NCBI GenBank assembly: GCA_964023275.1
Contig: OZ029929.1
Span: 4,919,381 to 4,983,380 of the forward strand
DNA from: Norana najaformis
Taxonomy: Eukaryota; Annelida; Clitellata; Crassiclitellata; Hormogastridae
DNA length: 64,000 nt
Direction: 5' to 3'
The translations under genes were made by a program, and so were the position numbers. The notes beneath the pieces were generated by a model that ran no database searches, was not told where the DNA came from, and worked only from the letters and a program-made list of their open reading frames with translations. Below are positions 45,667-57,052 of the stretch, piece after piece. Within the stretch, counting starts at the first letter, position 1. Each line of letters begins with the position of its first letter.

Positions 45667-45958
45667 CATGAAAGCGGAATTAGGTCCATACCTTGATCGA
45701 GGCGTATGGTGGTCGCTAGGTGTCGCTGCGTCCCACTTCGCATCATTCGTGGCATACGTCGCCCAATACGCATTCATTGCTGCCAGCCGGATCCAGACTC
45801 CACCGCAGTCAGATAATGCTGCTGAGACTGGTAGCTGCTCAGGCAGACGGCGCGCTGCGTGTGTGGATGCCATAGAGACGGGGCTGCTGCTGCTGCTTAG
45901 TCAATCCAAGCGTGCACCACACGGGTGGGGGAACGTGCCTGCTGGTGAGAAAGGTTAA
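45667..45958 (+). other. Possible orphan exon with a hydrophobic segment
   Basis: A GC-richer open frame begins ATGAAAGCGGAATTAGG and encodes LDRGVWWSLGVAASHFASFV, then a Cys/Ser-rich tail. It ends at a good donor, CTGCTG|GTGAGA. I do not recognise it and no partner exon was found. Confidence 0.2.
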
Positions 45959-46572
45959 TTGGCACCGGGTCTAGTACGGTCAAAATCGTATTGACAATTG
46001 TTATGGTGTCGGCTGATACCAGACGTTGTTGCGGTGGCTCAGAACTATTAATTTTTGTCTGTTTGTAATGCACGCCATATGATGGTTGTACATATTGAGA
46101 AGTCCTCAGGTTGGATTAGATTAGATTGGATTTGATTAGATTAGAATCAGTGCTCGTGATTAAGCTGATGCCATGCTATTAGCTTTAGATGTTAGATTGA
46201 TTCTGATTAAATATATAGTTAACGTGGCTGTTTATACAGCAAACCATTGAGTAACCATCTAAGTGTCTGGTTGTAGGCTCGGGCGCCTTGACTCATAGTC
46301 CAAGAGTTCTATCCACATGAATGTCTGCTCTGTCCAGACATTTTCGGCGTGTCATATCAGCACTCGAATGCTCTTCGACGCAAAGTGCATGCTAATAAGA
46401 CAGAAGAGGCAACCGCGCACAGCAAGCCAGAATAAAAGCGATTTAAAAGCCCTGAAATTTCTTGATTTATGCTACCATTCCCGTTAAACGGCAGAGCTGA
46501 ATTGAGACATAATTCAAGCGCCGATCCAGGATTGGACGTCAGGTGCAAAGTGATGATCATAGATTATCTGGT

Positions 46573-46574
<2 letters not shown>

Positions 46575-46648
<74 letters not shown>

Positions 46649-46758
46649 CTGTCCACGGCAACTATCCGACTCATCAGTGAAAGGGAGAGAGAAAATCAGA
46701 CAGACAGACAGATAGATAGGTCTCTCTCTTTCTCTCTCTGTCTCACTCACTCTCTCGT

Positions 46759-46822
<64 letters not shown>

Positions 46823-46895
46823 CAGAGACAGAAGAGACAGAAGAGACAGAGACAGAGAGAAGAGACAGAGAGAGACAGAGGGAGACAGAGAGAGA
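46575..46895. repeat. (CA)n followed by (GA)n microsatellites
   Basis: Pure CA from 46575 to 46645; GA from about 46758 to 46820 continuing into GACAGA hexamers. The duplicated phrase ACCTGTCCA.GGCAACTATC flanks both, so a larger unit may have duplicated. Confidence 0.93.
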
Positions 46896-46929
46896 CACCT
46901 GTCCACAGCAACTATCTGACCCATCATAC

Positions 46930-47215
46930 AACCAATTACACCAACTCTGCTTCTCTTGCGATTTCTGCGTCGACACTAAAACAGTTCTTCAGAAAATCCT
47001 ACACTGATTCATCCACGTGTTATCTCTCTCGCAGCTTCAACTCCAAACTATCCCCTTAGCCGTCTGCTTGTCCAGCTGCCTGACCTTTGAACCTAGACTT
47101 TTAACCGAACCTGACGATACCTGCCTATATAATCGATTGTATCTTTGCTTTTACGCCTGCGAATAAGCTGGTTCCCACGCCTTGCTTTTTCGGGCACTAA
47201 GGATATCCGAATGCT
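46930..47215 (+). mobile_element. LINE 3' end, same (GATTAC)n family
   Basis: Encodes STLKQFFRKSYTDSSTCYLS, the family's last coding segment, then GCCTGCGAATAAGCTGGTTC and a truncated tail near 47215. Confidence 0.7.
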
Positions 47216-47829
47216 ACGATCATTTCGATATTCTGGGCCATGGTGGAGGGGAATGCACGGTCGAACTGTCTAAGCTAAAACGTGTGCGTTTAGTAAATTG
47301 GGTGGGTCAGCCACCGGGTGGGTTTGGCAGAAGTACATGTAGCTGGTCTCTGGAGTTTCTGCACGTTTGACTTCGTAATAGCAATAAAAAGTGCGTTGAT
47401 AGGATCGACTGGAATCAATGCATTTGCAAGGGGCATCCTTGTAGACCAAGGGACATAACGCCTAATTCTGCTCATGACACGAAGAGGCAGATATGAGAAT
47501 TACAAATGCCATTTTTCGTAGTAGAGTTGAAAACAAAAACTTAAGGTACGACCAGAATCAGCCATCCAAATAAGTGAGCCAATTGATTTGAGAGATTTGA
47601 ACCAAACTTCTTTGGCATTGTGGAGTGCTTAGTAACTGAAATTCAGTTTTCGATAGGCTAAGGAGGAGATTATTAACCGCCATCCATGACTGCACCTAGT
47701 AATAAGTAATGGTCAGCAGGTGCACAGATGAAAGACAAGAAAACAAAGACAACTTTATAAATCTCAAATTACAGTTACAATTACAACAAGTCAAAGGAAA
47801 TGAAAATCTGACTACCATCCACGTACAAA

Positions 47830-48155
47830 TGATATCCCGATTAACGATTATCAAGCAGCGTAACTAGTGGTGTGGTGTACAATGTAAAGAGGACCAAGTA
47901 CCATATGATAAAATAGCTGTCACTTAAATATGCTGACAATCCAATAGCAATCCAATTTAGGGCAGGGTCAGACATCCTAAACCAATGTTGGAAGCGATGC
48001 AAAAGAAGACCATGGTCAATAATGTCAAAGGCAGCAGACAAGTCAAGAAGGACCAATGCTTTCACTCTACTCTGGTCCGACGAGTCAATAACGTCATTAT
48101 GAATATCTAGAAGGACAGTTTCTGCTGCATGAACCTTACGGTATGCAGATTGAAA
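47830..48155 (-). mobile_element. LINE reverse transcriptase fragment
   Basis: The minus strand reads SAYRKVHAAETVLLDIHNDV, VKALVLLDLSAAFDIIDHGL and LLHRFQHWF, motifs A and neighbours of a CR1-group reverse transcriptase. The frame then degenerates; no catalytic ADD box follows. Confidence 0.75.
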
Positions 48156-48344
48156 GAGAGAAAGTAAAAATTATTCATTTATATCCAGCTGTTGTGACAA
48201 TGCGGCAGATATTTACCCCCTCAACAATGAAGCTCCTCTTTTACCTACCCCGATGGGATGGAAGGTTGAGTCACCCTATGGAAATTTGCTGCCTGAAGTT
48301 AGCCTAGGAATACTAACTTCCAAGGCCAGACTGTTATTGATCGT

Positions 48345-48490
48345 AATCGTAATCCCGAGATTTCTACAGCGCCCAACGAAAGCCACATCACGGGGACCAG
48401 CTTATTCACAGGCGCTCAGTCAAAACAATATCGATAGGCAAAAGTGTTCGTTTCCAGGTCAAGATCCAAGAGTCAGACAGAGAGACAGCG
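48345..48490 (-). repeat. (GATTAC)n LINE tail
   Basis: Starts ATCGTAATCGTAATCCCGAG and carries GCGCCCAACGAAAGCCACAT and GGTCAAGATCCAAGAGTCAG. Confidence 0.85.
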
Positions 48491-48784
48491 CGGCGGCTAA
48501 GATGGGTATTGTTTGGGATTGTGTTGGAGGAAAGAGCCTGGTCATCGCGCTACATTCTGAGCTGATTTTGATGACAACCAAATCTCCGTGAGTGAGGGTG
48601 ATTTTAATTCAGGGTTTTGATAAATCTTGCGACGGGCCTAGCTGTGTACCGCCTGGCAACCGGTCTGTCTGTCTGGTGTGACTGAGAGTCTGTCTGTCTG
48701 TCTGACTGCTTGTGCTTCTGTTTGTCTGGCTGCCGGTCTACCTACGTATTTAATACTTACTATTTACCTATCTATGTAGCTATA

Positions 48785-48940
48785 GGAAATGTAAATGTAC
48801 GCGGTTTTATATAACGACCCTATGACCTCGACACTGCTCGTTTTTCAATGAGTTTATTGTTTGAGATCCTTCACCACCGCTGTCCGTTTCATTGGGCGCC
48901 ACGCCAGTTAAGGTCTCCCTGCACGGACCGTGCTAGTACC
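48785..48940 (-). repeat. (ACATTT)n-tail repeat, inverted copy
   Basis: Reverse complement of the family: AAATGTAAATGTACGCGG at the left and GCACGGACCGTGCTAG at the right. Full-length. Confidence 0.8.
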
Positions 48941-49789
48941 GTACTTTATCTGCCTGTGTGTCTGTGTGTGTGTCTCTGTGTGTGTCTGTCTGTCTGTCTG
49001 TTGTCTTTGTGTCTACCTACTCCTCTAAACAAAGGTAGGTGGGACCAGCAATACTTGGAGAAGCACAACTGGAATTAGATCTGGCCATTTGGATCGTGAT
49101 GGATATTGTTTATAAGTATGAAAAAATAGGGGTACGGAGCCCTCAGTCCAAAAAGTGGAGTGTACGAGTACTCCGTAACCCCACAATTACGCCTATATTA
49201 TTACAGCAGCGGTGGTGAAGGATCTCACCGGAAAAATTCATTGAAACATGAGCAGGGTCGAGGTCATACGGTCCCTGTAGAAAACCGTGGGCATTTACAT
49301 TTCTTTTACGCAACACGAACGATAAATCGATAATGTATCTTACGCCACCCAGTGCGTTAGTCCTGTACGCCACCCGGTGCATTTTGTCGTCCATCCGGGC
49401 GTGTGTGATTCGCGGAGCCGGAAAATCTGGCGTACATGCCTGATCAATAATGCATAATTAGGCTTATATTAAGCAATGGCTTCTCCTATCGACCTATACC
49501 ATATTCTCATATCGAAGCAAGGGCTTGTCCTACCGACGTATGTTATATGGCTTATGTTAAAGCAACTGATTCTTGTATGCAGATCAACTCGAGCCCATCG
49601 TGTCTCTCATATCTGGGATCTTCTCCTTCGAACTGTCTCTTCCGCCTCCTCACATCCTGTTGCATTTGACTATCTGTTCAGCAAACTGCTTCAAGCTGTC
49701 TTTTAAAAATGCACTTTCTTGGATCAGATGGAAAGTCACGCGTACAGCGATATTGTGAGGTGCTGAAAGTGTGCTGTATGAAGCGTCAT

Positions 49790-50085
49790 GATACATACAT
49801 ACATACATGCACACAAATACATACATGCACACACATACATGCACACACTTACATACATACATATTGTACATACATACACATACCTACATACATGCATACA
49901 CACACATACATACATACATACATACTGTACATACATACATACATACATACATACATACACACATACATGCACATACATACATACACACATACATACACAT
50001 ACATACATACATACACACATACATACACATACATACATACAAACATACATACAAACATACATAGCGACACCGTACGTGCGTACAT
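49790..50085. repeat. (ACAT)n microsatellite
   Basis: ACATACAT with ACACACAT interruptions. Frames on both strands here are artefacts. Confidence 0.95.
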
Positions 50086-50329
50086 ACATAGACGCGTGCG
50101 TGCGTGATCCGACTGCATGTATGTTATGATGATCGATGGCGCTATCTGGCGAATAATATCACAACAGGTGGGCAGTTGTCAAATGTTCTGGCATTAAAAG
50201 AGCAGCTGAAACGATGTCTGTTAATTAACTCTTAGCACTCGGCGACAGTCGAGTTGACAATAATTGATTTTGCAAAGCTCGTTACTTACGGTACTATATA
50301 GGTAAGTAGTTTTTGTGTACCGACGCTGT

Positions 50330-51020
50330 GTCACAGCGGAGGCGGTTAGCGTCGCCATCCTCCGTAATCTAGGCTTGGGACTGGCACTACCCGAGTATGG
50401 TAGTGGCGGAGTTGCGACACTACATGAATTGTTGTTATTACAATTCTAATTACAATTACAATTACGAAAAAAATTGTTAGAAAAGGCAGTATGGTGGGGT
50501 AAGTTAAAGAGGTTATATAGTCATGCGTCCAGTTGTTGTTGCGTAGACGTCCGTATGACTCGTACAGAGCCTTGCCTTAACGCAGGTGCAAGCGATGGAG
50601 ATTATGCCAGAGGGCACCAGTGTCGCTATGTGATGACGAAATGACTCTAGAGTCACGTTATTCGCTAGAAGCCGCGATGATTATTTAACACTCGGTGGTT
50701 GCCAGAGGATCTGATGATGTGGCTAGTAGTCGCTAGAGGGCTGTGACAGCGGCGTGCGTCAAGAGATGTTAAACTGGGCGATCGTGACGTCAATTGCTTC
50801 CGCGCCTTTATCGTGAGATGGCGAAAGAATGATGGAAAGAGATTAATGACGTCTGCGTCTATGTGTGTTTTGGTTTCTTGCTGCAAGTGTGCTGGTAGTA
50901 GTTCCTCAGTTTAACGACAGCTTATGGCATCAAATGTCGTTGCCGTCGCCCTCCTCCTTTATCCAGGCTTGGGACTGGCACTACCCCCAAACAAGGCAGT
51001 GGCGGAGTTCTGCAAGTGTG
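50330..51020 (-). repeat. Third interspersed family, two inverted copies
   Basis: 50330-50425 and 50895-51020 both contain AGGCTTGGGACTGGCACTAC and GTGGCGGAGTT. Between them is unassigned sequence with (ATTACA)n near 50435-50465. Confidence 0.75.
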
Positions 51021-51284
51021 CTGCTTCCCAAAAAGTCTGTGTATCTATATATCAGTCTGTCTGTCTGTGTTTGTCTGTCTGCCTTATATGGTGTTGGTTA
51101 AATACTTGAATTACACAACATAGGTTTCCTAAGCCGTAGGCCTTTGTGTAAGCCTAAGCCCTAAGTTAGCTGGTTACCGTGTCAGTTTAAAACGATATTC
51201 AGACATTCTACGACTACAAATGCTGTTGGTGTCGACCATACCGCACTTTACCATCCACCGTAGCCGTCCGGCTGTCTGACTGCC

Positions 51285-51425
51285 TGACTCCTGGATCTTG
51301 ACCTGGAACCGAACCATTTTGCCTATCGATTTTGTTTTGACTGAGCGCCTGTGAATAAGCTGGTTTTCGCGACTTAGCTTTCGTTGGGCGCTGTAGAATT
51401 CATTCTTGAGATTACGATTACGATC
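51285..51425 (+). repeat. (GATTAC)n LINE tail
   Basis: GACTCCTGGATCTTGACCTG to GAGATTACGATTACGATC, with the GAATAAGCTGG and TTGGGCGCTGTAGAA blocks. Confidence 0.85.
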
Positions 51426-51429
51426 TTTT

Positions 51430-52297
51430 AAACTTCTGGATTGATGGCAAGTGGTTCATTTTATTGCATGGAATTTAAAAATAGCCGTTGGCAATTATTC
51501 TAAAGTATGATAGTCATTGTTACTCCAGGACTTCAGAGTTTTCGTTGCGTAAATATTTTCACGTTTTTGTCGTTGAAAATTAGAAATTTCAGATAAAACG
51601 GAGCAGCTGTAAGTTTTTCTTGAATACAAACAACGTATTTGAAAATATACTTGCATGCCTTGGTTACTTGCGTGTGTAACGTGAAATTGGAAAAGAACTT
51701 AAATCCACTATGCTTTAGCCTTCAGCGTAAATAATGTCACGTAATATACTACAGTGAAATCAAAGGTAATAGACTATGATGTAATTACAATCTTACTTTT
51801 TACCAGATCTTATGCAACCTACCCCCGCCTTACCGTACTATAACTTATCTTCTAAAATTAATACAAAAGTACTGTGACTACGGTACAAGTGATAGTAAAA
51901 TGTCACATTTGCACGAAGATCATTGGATACTTTTGAAGTGGAAGCATTAGCCCGCCGTGTGATGTACATAGGTATCCTTGATGGTATCCCAAGTTAAAGA
52001 TTTAGTTACAGGTGTGGTATGGTGACAGGTTGGGTGGTTCTTGTTTTTAACGTTTCGCACTAATGTTGAGACTCCCAGAATGGTCAGTGTGTCTTAAGCA
52101 AGTTCTTAACACGTAACTGCTTTGTGTCATTGCCTTGTAATAACCATGTATTGTGGTGCTATATAAATAATACAAAACTAAATAATTAACCCAGATAAGT
52201 TAGTAAGTGAATATTGATACAGAGCGTGTTCGCTGCTTGGCTAAATCTTGTGTAATTCTGTTACTGATTTACATTGATCAGAGGTTTTATTTCTGGG
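51430..52297. other. No gene seen
   Basis: AT-rich unique sequence with balanced composition and no long frames. It ends with GGTGCTATATAAATAATACA, a repeat-tail-like phrase. Confidence 0.5.
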
Positions 52298-52450
52298 CTA
52301 GCACGTCCCGTACAAGGGGACCTTAAATAGCGTGGTGCCCATTCAAACGGGCAGAGGTGATGAAGGATCTTACCTGATAAATTAATTGAAAAATGAGCAG
52401 GGTCTAATCCATATGGTCGCCATAGAAAAACATGTGCATTTACATTTGAA
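52298..52450 (+). repeat. (ACATTT)n-tail repeat, copy
   Basis: GGGCTAGCACGTCCCGTACA through GAGCAGGGTCTAATCCATAT to CATTTACATTTG. Full-length, diverged. Confidence 0.8.
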
Positions 52451-53452
52451 AGATGAGTTGGAACATGATGGACGTTGTATTTGGCAAGTGCCATTGATTT
52501 GTTTATAGTATTGGTTATTGATGTTATTAAGTGTAGGAAAATAAGTACAAGAATCATGTGATGCAATGTAATGAGATGAAGGAGAAAAAATTATACGAAA
52601 CCCCATCAGGTGAATTGCATGTCTAAGCATATGTCCAAGATTTCCAGTTAGGTTCAGAATTGATGTTAAGTTTTGACAATGTGTTAGCCCACTATATTTG
52701 GCAGAATGTTAGTATGTTTGTATGCATGCATCTCTATATTCTTACAGCATACATGTATACATGCATCTGCAAACATACATCGTGCATGCATATTTACTTA
52801 CTTACATCACTCATGCATCCATTCATACGTGAATACATGAACTGCTCGAAGCCAGGTGACTCAGGTATTGCTCGAGTGTGGCTGAGATGTCGGAAGCATC
52901 TGCCAACAAGTTCAACATAACAGATATCTGCGTTTATCTAGCTATCCATATATATATATATATGCATGTATCTGTGTGTGTGTATATTTGCGTATATCTG
53001 TATGTATATTTAAATGTCGTATATCTATACAAGTGACTCAGGCAGACGTAAAAATACCAGTTTTGTGAGTATCAATATGCATGAATATACGATGTCATTT
53101 GTAAAAACATGTATTTATTAGTATGAATGAGTTTTGCTGATTTAGATGGGGTGTACTTGTATATACTTGAGATTATTCCGGGTAATGGAGGATCAGTAGT
53201 CATTAACACTAAATTGCAATTAGCCTGACACCTGTGCTCACCTACTCAGATGCTTGAACAGACACAAACATGCAGACAGCCTGACCTAGGCTGACACAGG
53301 TGCATGTTTAGGTAATTGGTATATACATGAATTTGCCTGCTTATTATATATATATATAAATATATATAATATGTATATATTATATATGCATAATACATAC
53401 ACAAAAAATATTCATATATATATATACACAAAAGTCTAGGTAATGTGTGTAT
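52451..53452. other. No gene seen
   Basis: CATGCATA-type microsatellites and TA tracts (52945-53000, 53345-53440) flank the left end of the long-TIR element. Confidence 0.5.
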
Positions 53453-54268
53453 GGGCTATTCCGTGTGAAATCAACCAATTTCCTAACATTTTCCCACCTT
53501 CAACCTTAGATTTGGCTGAAAATTTCTCCATGTACCTGTCCACCATTTTGAGGCACAAATACAAAATTTTATTATGATATGTCAAAATTTGGTTTAGATA
53601 TACCATCTTAAAGTGAGGTGGGGTAGGCGAAAATTGGTATCCGATTTCGCGAAATGTTCTTTGAGGCCATGTTCAACATAAAATAACTCCAGAAGTAGAG
53701 GGGGTAGAGGCATGAGGTTTTCACTGTTGTATTCAGAAAGTGACTGGTGACCTAATGAGCCTATTACAATGACTGTGCCTTGAGTAGAGACTTTAGAGGA
53801 CAGCTGTCAATATGCCATCTCAGAAATCGCAAACTGTATTTTCTTCAGTTTGCCTCACCAATATGACGAAAAGCAGCTGCAAATTTTTTTTAATCTTTTC
53901 ATATTCTGATTTAGCAAGTAATGGGCTCCTACTGGATGTATTTTACTTTGATGTTTATTTACAAATGAAATCATACTGACATGCTAAACTTGGTCAAACT
54001 GATGAACGGGGGTCAACTTCACCAGCTGATATTGGGAAACTGACAACTGGGATCTACCTGAACTTCATATTTCTGAAAAGTGCATGCATTGACCTTTCTG
54101 GTGATACAAATTTGATTTTGGTGCTCAGAAGCAATCAGGAGCAATGCTTTGTTGAATATAGCTCTATTTTCGATGTCGCGACTAACCAGAATCCATGTCT
54201 AGTTTTGGCTGTTAATTATGTGATTATTCATTTTTCACTGTTATGTGTACCTCTATAAAACTTGCTAT
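53453..54268 (+). repeat. Left arm of the long terminal inverted repeat
   Basis: 816 bp, AT-rich, with no long reading frame. It differs from the reverse complement of the right arm by about 9 bp of length near 53480-53495 and by scattered substitutions, for example TTCTTTGAGG against TTCTCTGAGG. Such similarity implies a young element or recent arm conversion. Confidence 0.92.
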
Positions 54269-54454
54269 TTGTTTAGATTTGAATATGTATTGAAATCAAA
54301 GTCTGCAATCAAATTAACTAGCACATGCTATTTTCTAATATTATTCATTGACCTGCTTAAGATGTTTTGTGTCTAGGTCATGATTTAATATAAATTTCTC
54401 TCTATTCTATTAATTTTTATTGTGAAGAAATCATATTTTCCCCCAATGCCTTTA

Positions 54455-54750
54455 AGCCTTTATGCTAATTAGCCTCTAACATGCTAATTTGCCTCTAACA
54501 TGCTAATTAGCCTCTAAGCCTCTAAAGCCTCTAACATGCTAATTAGCCTCTAATGCCTCTAGCATCTCTAAGCCTCTAGGCCCTTATTCGAATTAGCCTC
54601 TGACATGCTAATTAGCCTCTAATGCGTTTAAGCCTTTATGCTAATTAGTCTCTAACATGCTAATTAGCCTCTAATGTCTCTAAGCCTCTAATGCCTTTAT
54701 GCTAATTAGCCTCCAAAATGCTAATTAGCCTCTAATGTTTCTAAGCCTCT
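54455..54750. repeat. Degenerate tandem array of GCTAATTAGCCTCTAA units
   Basis: Repeated blocks of GCTAATTAGCCTCTAACAT and GCCTCTAATG with irregular spacing. I count eight perfect CTAATTAG palindromes and two degenerate ones. CTAATTAG contains TAATTA, the classic homeodomain core. The array ends about 10 bases before a TATA box, so it could serve as upstream activating sequence for the element. Confidence 0.85.
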
Positions 54751-54756
54751 AAGGAT

Positions 54757-54943
54757 GCCTATAAAAGAGCATTAGCGTCGGCAGAGCCGTCCATCGAGTT
54801 TGAGGTCGCAGTACCATCAGCAGAGCAGTTCGTCAGCAGTAGTCGCAGTGTTCGAGTTCGACTCCGAAGTTTTCATTTAGCTAGTTAGTCGGCCGCGTTG
54901 AGTTGAGTACTCGAAATAGTTTAGTGGTTTAGTTGAGTAGTAG
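54757..54943 (+). promoter_or_regulatory. Predicted promoter and non-coding first exon of the long-TIR element
   Basis: TATAAAAG at about 54761-54768 is followed 25-30 bases on by GC-richer sequence unlike its AT-rich surroundings. A strong donor, TAG|GTAAGTC, sits at 54943/54944, and an acceptor TAACTGCAG ends at 54986, giving a very short 43-bp intron. All of this is inferred from motifs. Confidence 0.45.
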
Positions 54944-54993
54944 GTAAGTCACTGGCATAACTGTACTTCAGTTGTTATAACTGCAGTTTTAAG

Positions 54994-55179
54994 TTGCAAA
55001 CAATAAACGATAGAAACGTGAAGACTTTGTTGCTCAGCCTCCCGATAGACCATGGGAGCCTTGCCCTGTGGACCAACCCCAGAAGAGCACAGGTTAGGTC
55101 ATTCTGGTGTATGTTCGGACCAGCCACCCTCAGGAAACACATCCAGGGTTTTGTCCGTTACATTATCTGTGGTTTTTAA
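54994..55179 (+). CDS. Short reading frame in the long-TIR element, 61 aa, unknown
   Basis: The frame begins just after the predicted acceptor and includes LLLSLPIDHGSLALWTNPRR and VRSFWCMFGPATLRKHI. I do not recognise it. It has mixed hydrophobic and basic composition and no repeat content, unlike the microsatellite frames elsewhere. It may be a relict transposase piece or chance. Confidence 0.25.
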   Translation: MQTINDRNVKTLLLSLPIDHGSLALWTNPRRAQVRSFWCMFGPATLRKHIQGFVRYIICGF

Positions 55180-55587
55180 AACTGGACATGTGATTAGTCA
55201 GCAATTTTGAAGAGATTGTTAAGTAGATGATAATTTGTTTATCACTATCTTGGTCAGGATGTTAAAATTTAGTTTTTATTTTATGATTTACTGGGATTAT
55301 TTTGGGCAGAACATGTGATCTGTACTTGAGGCATTTTGAACAGATGTTAAGAGTTGTTGAATAGATGATAATTTGTTTTAACACTTCCAGTTAGTTTTAA
55401 ATAATAACTCATCGTGCAGTATAGAACTGCAGCACTTGTGGTCTGTTTTTACATTTATTTAAAAAATACAGTCTTCAATGTCTGATATGAAAACAAGTAC
55501 ATGATCCAGTCTGGAATTTCGGTGATATTTTGATCCTATGTTTTCAGTTTTTAGTTACATGACTCACTGCAGACAATTTCAGTAGTC

Positions 55588-55779
55588 ATGGACAGCTGCA
55601 GCATTGGAAGACACTGTAACCAAACCCAGGAATGTCATAAAACCACTTACACCACAAAAATTGGACTTAAGAGATTATCTGATTTGGCCGATGATGAAAG
55701 GCATATCTTTCTGCAAAGAATTTGTTTGGATAATCCAGTTCCTGAAATGACTGTCTGTCATCATCACGAGCAGATATAG
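55588..55779 (+). CDS. Cys/His-rich N-terminal fragment in the long-TIR element, 63 aa
   Basis: ATG follows an acceptor-like GACAATTTCAG. Cysteines at residues 4, 10 and 16, then RICLDNPVPEMTVCHHHEQ with two more cysteines and three histidines, look like a zinc-binding module. The segment DLADDERHIFLQRICL resembles N-terminal regions of large proteins I have seen repeated in cnidarian and mollusc genomes, but I cannot name the family. The frame stops two bases inside the right inverted repeat, as expected if the rest of a longer protein was lost by internal deletion. Confidence 0.5.
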   Translation: MDSCSIGRHCNQTQECHKTTYTTKIGLKRLSDLADDERHIFLQRICLDNPVPEMTVCHHHEQI

Positions 55780-56582
55780 CAAGTTTTATAGAGGTACACA
55801 TAACAGTGAAAAATGAATAATCACATAATTAACAGCCAAAACTAGACATGGATTCTGGTTAGTCGCGACATCGAAAATAGAGCTATATTCAACAAAGCAT
55901 TGCTCCTGATTGCTTCTGAGCACCAAAATCAAATTTGTATCACCAGAAAGGTCAATGCATGCACTTTTCAGAAATATGAAGTTCAGGTAGATCCCAGTTG
56001 TCAGTTTCCCAATATCAGCTGGTGAAGTTGACCCCCGTTCATCAGTTTGACCAAGTTTAGCATGTCAGTATGATTTCATTTGTAAATAAACATCAAAGTA
56101 AAATACATCCAGTAGGAGCCCATTACTTGCTAAATCAGAATATGAAAAGATTAAAAAAAATTTGCAGCTGCTTTTCGTCATATTGGTGAGGCAAACTGAA
56201 GAAAATACAGTTTGCGATTTCTGAGATGGCATATTGACAGCTGTCCTCTAAAGTCTCTACTCAAGGCACAGTCATTGTAATAGGCTCATTAGGTCACCAG
56301 TCACTTTCTGAATACAACAGTGAAAACCTCATGCCTCTACCCCCTCTACTTCTGGAGTTATTTTATGTTGAACATGGCCTCAGAGAACATTTCGCGAAAT
56401 CGGATACCAATTTTCGCCTACCCCACCTCACTTTAAGATGGTATATCTAAACCAAATTTTGACATATCATAATAAAATTTTGTATTTGTGCCTCAAAATG
56501 GTGGACAGGTACATGGAGAAATTTTCAGCCAAATCTAAGGTTGAAGGTGGGAGGGTCTGGTTGATCTCACACGGAATGGCCC
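55776..56582 (-). repeat. Right arm of the long terminal inverted repeat
   Basis: 807 bp, inverted relative to the left arm. The inner boundary is at ATAGCAAGTTTTATAGAGG; the outer end reads TCACACGGAATGGCCC. The short frame beginning at 55588 reaches its stop two bases into this arm. Confidence 0.92.
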
Positions 56583-56977
56583 GTATATATATATATGTGT
56601 GTGTACGAAATAGGTGTATGTGCAGATGCTTACAGATTTGTATATATAAATATATGTAGTATATATTTAAATGTATTTGTGGTTGTGTGTGTATGAGTGG
56701 AATTGGGTCATTGGCTTCCTTTTCTGAGTAATATATCTTTATATATGACTTGATTTTAAGTATTTATTTTTATGTACTATAATATACATACATATAATAT
56801 AAAAATATATGATACATATAATATACATACAAAATACACCAAGACACACACACATATATATATTCACATATGTATATAAATATGTATTGGCGGCAGTAAG
56901 TATTTGAGTGAAATTGAGCCAGTGGCATCCTTGTTCTGGGTTGGCCTTGTGGACGACTTCTGTCCCCAAGCAAATAG

Positions 56978-57052
56978 AGGGGACCCAATTAAGAAATGGA
57001 GGGGACCCAATTAAGAAATGGAGGGGACCCAATTAAGAAATGGAGGGGACCT
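56978..57052 (+). repeat. 23-bp tandem repeat, about 3.5 units
   Basis: The unit is GGGGACCCAATTAAGAAATG plus GAG. The last unit is truncated. Confidence 0.9.

Larger units (their letters stand above)
53453..56582. mobile_element. 3.1-kb DNA transposon-like element with ~810-bp terminal inverted repeats
   Basis: Sequence 53453-54268 reappears inverted at 55776-56582. The arms start GGGCYATTCCGTGTGA, look nearly identical by eye, and differ mainly by a 9-bp indel near the ends. The flanks GTAT (53449-53452) and GTAT (56583-56586) may be a 4-bp target duplication, though they lie in TA-rich sequence. The 1.5-kb core holds a tandem array, a TATA box, possible splice sites and a short Cys/His-rich frame ending just inside the right arm. 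No complete transposase is present, so it is probably non-autonomous. Sola-type elements use 4-bp duplications, but I cannot assign a superfamily. Confidence 0.85.

Noticed and set aside
46469-47059. 196-codon plus frame and 137-codon minus frame
   Set aside because: They run through (CA)n and (GA)n tracts. Only the last ~30 residues have meaning, as a LINE C-terminus.
49709-50129. Frames of 85-132 codons on both strands (HTYIHTYI / MYVCMYVC)
   Set aside because: Artefacts of the (ACAT)n microsatellite.
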